This document shows positions 15,582 to 23,102 of a stretch of DNA of 64,000 bases, in pieces. A program made the translations under genes and the position numbers. The notes below the pieces were generated by a model. That model was not told where the DNA came from. It worked only from the letters and a program-made list of their open reading frames with translations, and did not search any database. The DNA is taken from positions 3,642,594 to 3,706,593 of the forward strand of contig NZ_CP022584.1 of the NCBI RefSeq assembly GCF_002240225.1, written 5' to 3'. Numbering within the stretch: position 1 is the first letter of the stretch; each line of letters begins with the position of its first letter. The stretch comes from Paenibacillus physcomitrellae (GTDB lineage Bacteria; Bacillota; Bacilli; Paenibacillales; Paenibacillaceae).

Positions 15582-16372
15582 GAAGCAAGCTGCTGATCGG
15601 CCGGACGATAGATACGGGATCTTGGATTCACGGTCTGGACCCGCGGGCCAAGCTGACCGCGATGCTGGTCTATACCGCTGCGATCATCGCGCTTCGCTCC
15701 TGGGCAGCGCTGCTGCTGGCCGCCTTGTTCTCCTTGATCCTTATGGCGGCTACACGTATCCCTTATAAATATTACGCCAAGGCGGCCAAACCGCTGAGGC
15801 TGCTGATGGTGTTTATTTTCATTCTGCAGGTATTGACCGTCACGCAGGGCGAGGTGCTGCTGCAGACCGGACTATTTTCGGTGTCCGGAGGAGGGCTCAG
15901 CGCGGGCGGTCTGGCGGTGCTGCGAATGGCGTTGTTTATTTCCTTCACCGCACTGCTCACCTTCACTACGACGCCGGGCAGGCTTAACCAGGGACTGGAC
16001 GGCATGCTTAAGCCGTTCGTCCGGCTGAAGCTTCCGGTCCGGCGGCTGACGCTGATGGCGGGCCTTGCGCTGCGCTTCATTCCGGCCATTCTGGAGGAAA
16101 GCCAGAGGATCCTGAAAGCCCAGGCGGCCCGGGGAGCGGATCTAAGGGAGCTGCCGCTGCGCGAGAAGGCGAAAATGCTGATTTCGCTGCTTGTTCCCAT
16201 AACCGTAGGAGCCTTTAGACGGGCGGAGGAGCTGGTCATTTCCATGGAGGCACGCGGATTCGTTCTGGATGCGCCAAGGACGGAGTATTATGAGCCTTCA
16301 TGGGGCGTCAGGGAAAGCGGGTTTGTGGCGCTGCACATTCTGCTGCTGATGGTTGTGCTGCTGCTTCCATAA
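15578..16372 (+). CDS. ecfT: ECF transporter transmembrane coupling protein EcfT
   Basis: A 264-residue membrane protein with about five hydrophobic helices. Both Ala-Arg-Gly coupling motifs expected of EcfT are present: AARGADLRE (about 186-194) and EARGFVLDAP (about 227-236); these helices contact the ATPases. The ATG overlaps the stop of ecfA2. Immediately N-terminal, SWIHGLDPRAKL is the usual family start. About 115 bp separate it from the U32 gene, with no strong terminator, so the operon may continue. Confidence 0.92.
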   Translation: MRSKLLIGRTIDTGSWIHGLDPRAKLTAMLVYTAAIIALRSWAALLLAALFSLILMAATRIPYKYYAKAAKPLRLLMVFIFILQVLTVTQGEVLLQTGLFSVSGGGLSAGGLAVLRMALFISFTALLTFTTTPGRLNQGLDGMLKPFVRLKLPVRRLTLMAGLALRFIPAILEESQRILKAQAARGADLRELPLREKAKMLISLLVPITVGAFRRAEELVISMEARGFVLDAPRTEYYEPSWGVRESGFVALHILLLMVVLLLP

Positions 16373-16488
16373 CTAGCGAGAGCGTAGACATGGCCGTACT
16401 TGCGGCTGCTGCTGTTGTCCGATTATTTTTTTGGGAGAAAGAGAAACAAGAAGATGACATGAGAACATGAGATATGGGGGAGATCGGA

Positions 16489-18465
16489 ATGGCAAGATTA
16501 TTTAACGGCAGGGAAGTGGAGCTTCTGGCTCCGGCAGGGACCTTTGAAATATTCAAGCAGATTATCCAGGAAGGCTGCGACGCCGTCTATTTCGGCGGAC
16601 CTTCATTAAATATGCGGCTGATGAGGAAGGGCTACAATTTCACGCTGGAGGAAATGGCGGAAGCCATTCAAATTGCCCATTCTCTAGGCAAAAAAGTCTA
16701 CGTCACCGTCAATAACATGCTAAACGAACAGGAAATGCAGGAGACCGCCGATTACCTGAAGTATTTGGACGAAATCGGACCCGATGCCTTGATCGTGCAG
16801 GATTTTGCCGTGTTGTCCCTGATCCGCAAGCTGGGTCTCAAGCTGAAAGTCCACTCCTCGGTGATGATGAACGCCCACAATATCGAAATGGTGCTTGCCC
16901 TGAAAGAGCTGGGCGTAACACGTGTGGTGACCTCCCGCGAAATGGACCTGCATACGACCCGGGAGCTGTTGCTGGCTACGGATATGGAGCTTGAATATTT
17001 CATCCACGGCGATATGTGCAGCGTGCATGGGGCGAACTGCTATTTCAGCTCCGCCGTCTTCGGCAACAGCTCCAACCGGGGACGCTGCCTGAAGCCGTGC
17101 CGGTGGGAGTACCGCGTGAAAAAGGACGGCAACGTGTATCCAACCGAATACCCGCTGGCGGCCAAAGATATGTTTATGTACGAGCATATTCCCGAATTGA
17201 TACAGGGCGGAATCACCTCCTTCAAAATCGAAGGCCGGATGCGGGACGCCGAATTTGTGCAAATGCTCGTCCGCAGCTACAGCGATGCGATCGACCGCTA
17301 TCTCGACGATCCTGTCGGATTCGAGCGCAGCGTAGAGACGCCGTCCTTGTTCGAGCACCGCAAACGGGACTTCTCTACGGCTTATGCCTTCGGGCGCCCG
17401 GGTCTGGATTTTATCAACCGGCGGTATGAGGGAACCGGGAAATTTTACAGCACGGGCAAAGTATTTAGCACGCCAACAGCCGAACGCGAGCTGGAGGAGG
17501 AGCGGATCGGCCAGATTCGCAGCCGTCTGGCGGAGGAGAAACGGGAGATAACGGGCGCCTTGCGCGGCGAATTGTCCGTGCACGTGAACAACATGGAGCA
17601 GGCTAAAGCCGCCTTTGCTGCCGGTGCTAATCATGTCTATCTGTCGGGCGATGTGTTTGAGCCTGACCGTCCTTTTACGAAAGCCCAGATCAAGGAACTG
17701 GGAGCGCTGAAAGGCGCAGCCAAGCTGTACCTGGGTCTGCCCCGCATGATGCGGGAGCTGCATTTTGCCCAATATGATGCGCTGCTGAGAGGGGAACGGC
17801 TGCCGATCGACGGCATCCTGGTGACGAATATCGGGGCTATCCGCCGCTTCGCTTCCGCCGGGTATCCAATGATCGGGGATTACAACCTCAACATTCTGAA
17901 TCAGACGTCCGGCGACTTTTACCGGGACAGAGGGCTGGAGCGCTTCACCCTGTCCATGGAAGCCCCGCTTGAGGAGCTGGCCGAGCTGCTGCGCAGCAGC
18001 CAGGGCCCGATCGAGGCCATTGTGCACGGTTCTCCGGCGCTGATGTACATGGAACATGATCTGTATGAAAATGCCGAGGTCTTCCAGCCGATGGCTCAGG
18101 AAGATAATGAATACGTGCCAAACGATGTGCTTGTGCTGATGACGGATAAAGGGGAAAATCCCGTATATCGCGACGCCCACGGCCGCTGTCATCTGATGAT
18201 GGCGAAGGAGCTGTGCCTGCTACCGGCCGTGAAAGAGCTGTTGGAAGCCGGGTTAACCCACTTCCGGATTGAAGGGGCAGCCTACCGCAATATCGGACAT
18301 TTGTCCAAGGTCGTTGCTGCTTACCGGCGTGCGCTGGATCGTCCGGATACCGCCGGCGAGGAGTTTGCGGCGCTTAAGCCGATCTATGCGGGTTATACCG
18401 CGGGAGCGCTGCATTTTAACGGTACGACCAGAGGAGCAGAAGCAAGAACGGAGGTGCTGGCATGA
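16489..18465 (+). CDS. U32-family protein with four-Cys Fe-S site
   Basis: A 658-residue protein of peptidase family U32 with the later DUF3656-like half. The start region (ELLAPAGTFE, YFGGP) is standard. Cys177, Cys184, Cys200 and Cys204 follow C-x6-C-x15-C-x3-C, the spacing used by U32 members to hold a [4Fe-4S] cluster. Characterised relatives are RlhA (23S rRNA hydroxylation), TrhP (tRNA) and UbiU/UbiV (oxygen-independent quinone-ring hydroxylation), so a hydroxylase-type role is more likely than proteolysis. Length and two-part layout fit the RlhA type, but the neighbours, a UbiA prenyltransferase two genes on, also allow a quinone-type role. Start chosen from GGGGGAG upstream. Confidence 0.85.
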   Translation: MARLFNGREVELLAPAGTFEIFKQIIQEGCDAVYFGGPSLNMRLMRKGYNFTLEEMAEAIQIAHSLGKKVYVTVNNMLNEQEMQETADYLKYLDEIGPDALIVQDFAVLSLIRKLGLKLKVHSSVMMNAHNIEMVLALKELGVTRVVTSREMDLHTTRELLLATDMELEYFIHGDMCSVHGANCYFSSAVFGNSSNRGRCLKPCRWEYRVKKDGNVYPTEYPLAAKDMFMYEHIPELIQGGITSFKIEGRMRDAEFVQMLVRSYSDAIDRYLDDPVGFERSVETPSLFEHRKRDFSTAYAFGRPGLDFINRRYEGTGKFYSTGKVFSTPTAERELEEERIGQIRSRLAEEKREITGALRGELSVHVNNMEQAKAAFAAGANHVYLSGDVFEPDRPFTKAQIKELGALKGAAKLYLGLPRMMRELHFAQYDALLRGERLPIDGILVTNIGAIRRFASAGYPMIGDYNLNILNQTSGDFYRDRGLERFTLSMEAPLEELAELLRSSQGPIEAIVHGSPALMYMEHDLYENAEVFQPMAQEDNEYVPNDVLVLMTDKGENPVYRDAHGRCHLMMAKELCLLPAVKELLEAGLTHFRIEGAAYRNIGHLSKVVAAYRRALDRPDTAGEEFAALKPIYAGYTAGALHFNGTTRGAEARTEVLA

Positions 18466-19844
18466 CTGCATTTATTGGACCTGAAGCGATCGTTAAGAAG
18501 AGACAGGAGTATTTCTATCCCTGCACCAGTTATTTCTACCGCAAGCCGCCGCAGCTGGTCAGAGGTTCGATGCAGTATTTGTACGGCCATGACGGCGTTC
18601 GTTATACGGATTTCTACGCAGGGGTTTCGGTCGCGTCCTGCGGCCACTGCAACCCTTACGTGGCGGCCAAAACGGCGGCTCAGCTGCGCGAGCTGCAGCA
18701 TACGTGCACGATTTATTTGACCGAGCAAAATGTTGAGCTCGCCGAGCGGCTGGCGGCCGTCCTGCCGGGGGACATCAGCCGCAGCTTTTTCTGCAACAGC
18801 GGCTCGGAGGCCAACGAAGGAGCGCTGCTGCTGGCCCGGATGCACACGGGCCGCCGCAAGTTCATTGCGCTCGAGAACGGCCTGCACGGCCGGACGTACC
18901 TGACGATGAGCGTAACGGGTCTGGCCATGTGGCGGACGGATCCGGAGCTGGCGAAGGATCAGGATGTGGCTTTTATCCCGCGCCCGTTTGAGCAGGGCGG
19001 GGACAACGAGGCAGCGGCGCGGCGTTCGCTGGCGGCGCTGGAGGCGCTGCTCGCGGAGCGGGGCAGCGAGTTCGCCGCCATGATCGCGGAGCCGATCCAG
19101 GGCAACGGCGGCATCGTGGTGCCGCCGGCGTGGTATTTCCCCGAGGTGAAACGTCTGCTCGGGCAGCACGGCGTGCTGCTGATCGCGGACGAAATCCAGA
19201 CGGGGTTCGGCCGGACCGGCCGCATGTTTGCGATGGACCGCTGGAATGTCACCGCCGACATTGTTACGGTCGCCAAAGGGCTGGGCAGCGGCATTCCGGT
19301 CGCGGCATTCTGCACGACCAACGAAATCGCGGCCAGCCTGAACCGTCCGTCCGCTTCGACGTTCGGCGGCAACCCCGTGTCGTCGGCGACCGCCATCGCG
19401 GTGCTGGACTTTATCGAAGGCCACCGGCTGGTACAGCGTTCGGAGGAGCTTGGCGCACAGCTGCGCGAAGGACTCGAACGCCTGGCCGCCGAGTTTCCGG
19501 AGATCATAACGGATGTCCGGGGCGAAGGCCTGATGATGGGGCTTGGCATCTCCGAAGACCGGCCGGAGCTGGGAGCCCGGCTGACCGACGATCTGCTGGA
19601 GGGCATGAAGAACCAAGGTTATCTGATCGGCAAAAACGGCGTCGGCCGCAACGTGCTGGCCTTCCAGCCGCCGCTCGTCATATCGGCGGCGGACATTGCG
19701 GGCATGCTGACCGCGCTGGCCTCGGAGCTTGCCGCTCTCGAGGAGCAAGGAGAGGGATCGGGGGCGAAGGAAGCGGCTGCCGGCGGCGAATCATCCGGGC
19801 CATCCCCTACCTCTGCAGCTCCAGCCAATCCAGAAGGGCGGTGA
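18462..19844 (+). CDS. Class III PLP-dependent aminotransferase
   Basis: A 460-residue aminotransferase. SGSEANEGALL (113-123) holds the phosphate, Asp243 in ADEIQTGFGRTG binds the pyridine N and Lys272 in TVAKGLGSG forms the Schiff base. The plan is closest to alanine-glyoxylate aminotransferase 2/acetylornithine-type enzymes. The last 30 residues are a Gly/Ser/Ala/Pro tail that is not part of the fold. It overlaps the U32 gene by 4 bp and is 4 bp from the UbiA gene, so it is surely co-translated. The amino donor and acceptor are unknown. Confidence 0.88.
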   Translation: MTAFIGPEAIVKKRQEYFYPCTSYFYRKPPQLVRGSMQYLYGHDGVRYTDFYAGVSVASCGHCNPYVAAKTAAQLRELQHTCTIYLTEQNVELAERLAAVLPGDISRSFFCNSGSEANEGALLLARMHTGRRKFIALENGLHGRTYLTMSVTGLAMWRTDPELAKDQDVAFIPRPFEQGGDNEAAARRSLAALEALLAERGSEFAAMIAEPIQGNGGIVVPPAWYFPEVKRLLGQHGVLLIADEIQTGFGRTGRMFAMDRWNVTADIVTVAKGLGSGIPVAAFCTTNEIAASLNRPSASTFGGNPVSSATAIAVLDFIEGHRLVQRSEELGAQLREGLERLAAEFPEIITDVRGEGLMMGLGISEDRPELGARLTDDLLEGMKNQGYLIGKNGVGRNVLAFQPPLVISAADIAGMLTALASELAALEEQGEGSGAKEAAAGGESSGPSPTSAAPANPEGR

Positions 19845-19848
19845 ACAC

Positions 19849-20721
19849 ATGTCGACCTTGTCGCTTGTCTACCGCAAGGCAAAGCTGTTCGGCGAGCTGG
19901 TCATGTTTTCCCATACCTTGTTCTCCCTGCCGTTTGCGGTGATCTCCATGGTATGGGCGGCCCACGGCATCCCGTCCGGGCGGACGATGTTATGGGGGCT
20001 CATTGCACTGGTGGCGGCCCGGAACGGGGCCAACGCCTTTAACCGGGTCGCCGATCAAACCTTCGACGCCATGAACCCGCGCACCGCCGAACGTCATATG
20101 CCGCGCAAGCAGCTGCGCTCGAAGGAAGTGCTGATATTTGTAGCCGTCAATTACGCGATATTTATCGGCGCATCCGCCATGCTGAACACGCTTTGCCTGG
20201 CGCTTTCGCCCGTGGCCATCTTTCTGATTTCGTCATATTCCTATACGAAACGGTTTACGTATCTCAGCCATCTGTACCTGGGTTTTGTCATTGCCTCTGC
20301 GCCAATCGGCGCCTGGTTCGCCGTTACCGGACATTTTGCGTTCACGCCGTTTGTGCTCGGCACCGTGGTCATGCTTTGGATCGCAGGTTTTGACGTCATC
20401 TACGGCACCCAGGACATCGAATTTGACCGTTCGATCGGCTTGTGGTCGATTCCGAGCTATTTCGGACTGCACAACGCGCTTTGGATCGCCAAAGGCATGC
20501 ATGCCATCATGGTGTTCCTGCTGCTGTTCCTTTATGTCTGGCAAGGACTGGGCTGGCTTTACCTGATCGGCATCGCAATCGCCGTGCTCCTGCTCCTGAC
20601 GGAGCATAACCTGATCAAACCAACCAATCCGAAGCTGATGAAAATCGCCTCCTACAACCTGAACCAGGTCATCAGCATGACGATTCTGGCTTTCACCCTG
20701 GCAGATTATTTTGTTTCATAA
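19849..20721 (+). CDS. UbiA-family prenyltransferase
   Basis: A 290-residue membrane prenyltransferase. The first Asp-rich motif is in NAFNRVADQTFDAMNPRT (about 63-79), followed by ERHMPRKQ; the second is FDVIYGTQDIEFD (about 182-194), with about eight hydrophobic helices. The RNGANAFNR...NPRT pattern is that of the 4-hydroxybenzoate/MqnP-like branch rather than MenA. It attaches a polyprenyl chain to an aromatic acceptor in the membrane. The start at 19849 follows the aminotransferase stop. Polyprenyl synthase genes lie just downstream on the other strand and could supply the chain. Confidence 0.9.
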   Translation: MSTLSLVYRKAKLFGELVMFSHTLFSLPFAVISMVWAAHGIPSGRTMLWGLIALVAARNGANAFNRVADQTFDAMNPRTAERHMPRKQLRSKEVLIFVAVNYAIFIGASAMLNTLCLALSPVAIFLISSYSYTKRFTYLSHLYLGFVIASAPIGAWFAVTGHFAFTPFVLGTVVMLWIAGFDVIYGTQDIEFDRSIGLWSIPSYFGLHNALWIAKGMHAIMVFLLLFLYVWQGLGWLYLIGIAIAVLLLLTEHNLIKPTNPKLMKIASYNLNQVISMTILAFTLADYFVS

Positions 20722-20740
20722 AGCTGGATAAGAAACAAGA

Positions 20741-20775
20741 AAGAAGAGTGCGGCACCTGCTGCACTCTTTCTTTT
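20741..20775 (+). terminator. Terminator of the ECF-UbiA operon
   Basis: AAGAAGAGTGC / GCACTCTTTCTT stem-loop, then CTTTTGGG. Marks the end of the seven-gene unit starting at 13178. Confidence 0.65.
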
Positions 20776-20795
20776 GGGCAAAATCCGGGTAGGAT

Positions 20796-21146
20796 TCAGG
20801 CAGTCCTTTTGCGGAGCCGCAACGTCATTTTGATTACAGCTAATTCAATGAAGTAGATCAGCATAACATTTAGCAAATACCGAGGCAGATTAAATAAGAC
20901 GTGCTGAGTGAATACAGGCCATGTAAACAGCTCGTATTTGTGCAGCGGCAGACTTCCTCCGTAATAATTTAAAAACCAAAGGGGGAAGCCCAGCCTATAA
21001 TGCCCCTGGTCAATTCGTTCATAGGGAATCCATAAAGACAATAAAGGTACCAGTAAACTGACTGCCGGGAGGATGAATCTCGCGGACCGGGTTGTCATAA
21101 TTGGATGGTTCACTCCCAATTTCATGATTGTTGAAGTTCCGTTCAA
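20796..21146 (-). CDS. Hypothetical membrane protein
   Basis: A 116-residue frame from a TTG start; ATG codons at 21125 and 21098 are alternatives. It has two hydrophobic segments, about residues 24-40 and 84-107, a Tyr/Trp/Leu-rich middle (WFLNYYGGSLPLHKYELFTW) and a basic tail (RLRKRTA). No ribosome site is strong. It looks like a real small membrane protein by composition, but no family is recognised and it may be lineage-specific. Confidence 0.5.
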   Translation of the reverse strand: MNGTSTIMKLGVNHPIMTTRSARFILPAVSLLVPLLSLWIPYERIDQGHYRLGFPLWFLNYYGGSLPLHKYELFTWPVFTQHVLFNLPRYLLNVMLIYFIELAVIKMTLRLRKRTA

Positions 21147-21250
21147 CAGGGTGACAACGTGTTAAGTTCATATATAACCTAAAATATAATAAATGGCTAG
21201 ATATATCCTACGAACAGTGACGGAGTGATGGGCCTGCCTATACCTACACC

Positions 21251-21293
21251 TAAAAAACAAAGCCGAAGTCCCGCAACCGCGGAAACTTCGGCT
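21251..21293 (-). terminator. Terminator of the polyprenyl synthase genes
   Basis: On the minus strand AGCCGAAGT and ACTTCGGCT pair around a GC-rich loop, followed by TTGTTTTTTAGG. Confidence 0.7.
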
Positions 21294-21402
21294 ATAGTCT
21301 GGTGCCGGGAGGTGAGCCATAGCGGCCCCGTCCCCGATCCTGCTGCCTGCTGCCGAGCCTGATTTAACCCCGGACACGGACAGCCGCATTAACCCTGGCC
21401 GC

Positions 21403-22383
21403 CTACCGGCTCCGGCAGCCAAAATAATCGAGCAGCGTGAACAGGTCCCGCTGCGCCTCAAAGCTCTCCAGCCCGGCGGCAATCTGCCGGGCTTCCTCGA
21501 GCAGCCGAACGCTGTACGCTTCGGCTCGCTCCAGACTGCCGCTGCTCTTGATCGCAGCGATCACGCCTTCGACTTCGCTCTGCGGCGTCGAAGGCCCGAT
21601 CCGCCGGATGCGCGGCGCAAGCTCCGCATCCTCCAGCGCAAACAGCACCGGCAGCGTGACCTGGCCGCTGTGCAGGTCGCTGCCCGCCGGTTTGCCGAGC
21701 TGCTCCTTGGTGCCCGTGAAGTCCAGCAGGTCGTCACGGATCTGGAACGACAGGCCGAGCTTGTCGCCAAATTCATATAGCTTGCCGGCGACAGCTTCGT
21801 CCGCTCCGGCCGCCTGTGCCCCGATACGCAGGCAGGCCGCCATGAGCAGGGAGGTTTTATTGCGCGACTTCTCCAGATATTGCTCGAGTGTCAGGTCATA
21901 GTCATAAGCATGCTTCAGCTGCTGATATTCACCGAGGCAAAGCTTGCTGGTCGCCACCGAAGAGAGGTCGAACGCATAACGTTTGCGGTCGGCCGAATAT
22001 TCGGCAATCAGCTCGACCACCCGGGCAGACATGTAGCTGCCGATATGCACGGCCGGATAAATGCCGGTCTGGGTATGGGTGGCCGGACGCCCGCGGCGGA
22101 GAGGGGAATCGTCGAGCATATCGTCATGAATCAGCGAAGCCGCATGGATGAACTCGGCCGCCGCGGCCAGCCGCCAGATTTTCTTCTTGTCGGGAGACGG
22201 TCCGAAACGGCTTCCGACAATGACCATCAGCGGACGGAGCCGTTTGCCGCCTGAAACGATCAGCGACGTGATGGCTTCGGCTACTACGGAGGAGCGGCTG
22301 ACGTCGGGATCATGCTTCACGATATTAACAATCTCGCGGTCGACGGATGGCAGGTGGATCTGAAGGGCTTCATTGAGCTTCAT
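21403..22383 (-). CDS. Polyprenyl diphosphate synthase, catalytic subunit (HepT-like)
   Basis: A 326-residue trans-prenyltransferase. GGKRLRP at 45-51, the first Asp-rich motif DDMLDD at 87-92 and the second DDLLD at 217-221 (QIRDD) bind the Mg-diphosphates. The helix after the first motif reads RRGRPATHTQTG. Such enzymes elongate FPP with isopentenyl-PP to C30-C40 chains for quinones. A HepS-like gene lies directly upstream, suggesting a two-part synthase as in Bacillus heptaprenyl synthase. The main HepST pair of Bacillales usually sits near menG and ndk, not here, so this may be a second, dedicated copy. In electron-transfer loci the comparable gene is called dmkB. Confidence 0.88.
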   Translation of the reverse strand: MKLNEALQIHLPSVDREIVNIVKHDPDVSRSSVVAEAITSLIVSGGKRLRPLMVIVGSRFGPSPDKKKIWRLAAAAEFIHAASLIHDDMLDDSPLRRGRPATHTQTGIYPAVHIGSYMSARVVELIAEYSADRKRYAFDLSSVATSKLCLGEYQQLKHAYDYDLTLEQYLEKSRNKTSLLMAACLRIGAQAAGADEAVAGKLYEFGDKLGLSFQIRDDLLDFTGTKEQLGKPAGSDLHSGQVTLPVLFALEDAELAPRIRRIGPSTPQSEVEGVIAAIKSSGSLERAEAYSVRLLEEARQIAAGLESFEAQRDLFTLLDYFGCRSR

Positions 22384-22432
22384 AACGTTCCTCTCCTTTC
22401 AAGATTGCGAGAACGCCACTGCATAGCTTCTG

Positions 22433-22903
22433 CTACATGGCTTCCGCAGCCAGCGGCTGGGCTGCTTCCTGCAGTGTTTTGCTTTCAGTACGGACAAAAC
22501 GGGACAAGCCTTGAACCAGCAGTTCATCTTGTGGCCGCCCCTCGGCCCGGCCGATCTGCACCTTTTTGATAGCTGGAGCCAGCAGGGCCACCAAATCATA
22601 CTCCTCCCATTTCAGCGCCAAATCCAGATACAAGCTGTATAAATAATCGCCGTCCAGCAGGTTACGGGCGAGCCGGTTTTCTGCATTCTCGCATTGCTCG
22701 TGGTATTGCATGGCCAGCGCCACAGCCAAATAAAGGGCGAGAATCCGTGCCGAGCGAAGGGGGGGCAGCGGGCTGGCCTCCAGAATCCGGGCAGCATCAC
22801 TTAGCAGCAGTGAGACCTCCGAGGCCTCTGGGGCAATGCCGGATTCCGGCGCCAACTGGGTTTGCAGGAGCCTTGAGGCGTCCGGGATAAGACTGTTATT
22901 CAT
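22433..22903 (-). CDS. HepS-like regulatory subunit of the polyprenyl synthase
   Basis: A 156-residue helical protein without Asp-rich motifs. The central segment LLDGDYLYSLYLDLALKWEEYDLVALLAPAI (split over about 92-122) resembles the DYxSxxYYxLL region of heptaprenyl synthase component 1 (HepS). It lies 49 bp upstream of the catalytic gene in the same direction. HepS binds the substrate tail and fixes chain length. Start at 22903 follows AAAGGAG; an upstream ATG at 22933 is unlikely. Similarity is moderate, so the call rests on the motif plus position. Confidence 0.65.
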   Translation of the reverse strand: MNNSLIPDASRLLQTQLAPESGIAPEASEVSLLLSDAARILEASPLPPLRSARILALYLAVALAMQYHEQCENAENRLARNLLDGDYLYSLYLDLALKWEEYDLVALLAPAIKKVQIGRAEGRPQDELLVQGLSRFVRTESKTLQEAAQPLAAEAM

Positions 22904-23033
22904 CGTTAGTCGCTCCTTTCCTTCGCGGGGCACGGGCCTTCTGTACCCGAACCTATTACATCGTTTCCATCTATTTTATATTACGCAAATCAAGATCACC
23001 GTGTTTCAGGATCCTTCAAAATCGCATTGTCCG

Positions 23034-23069
23034 AAAAATAGAAAGAGCCATGCGGAGTTCCGCACGGCT
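23034..23069 (-). terminator. Terminator of the NADH dehydrogenase gene
   Basis: On the minus strand AGCCGTGCGG and CCGCATGGCT pair with a 4-nt loop and are followed by CTTTCTATTTTT. Confidence 0.7.
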
Positions 23070-23102
23070 CCGGCTTTTTCCTACTGATTGGCAGCCTGCC
23101 TT

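Noticed and set aside
16720..18192. A 490-residue open frame on the minus strand
   Set aside because: It lies exactly antisense to the U32 gene and its composition (His/Gln/Arg-rich) is the mirror of a GC-rich coding frame. No domain or ribosome site.
18393..19748. A 451-residue minus-strand frame
   Set aside because: Antisense shadow of the aminotransferase gene, Arg/His-rich with no motif.
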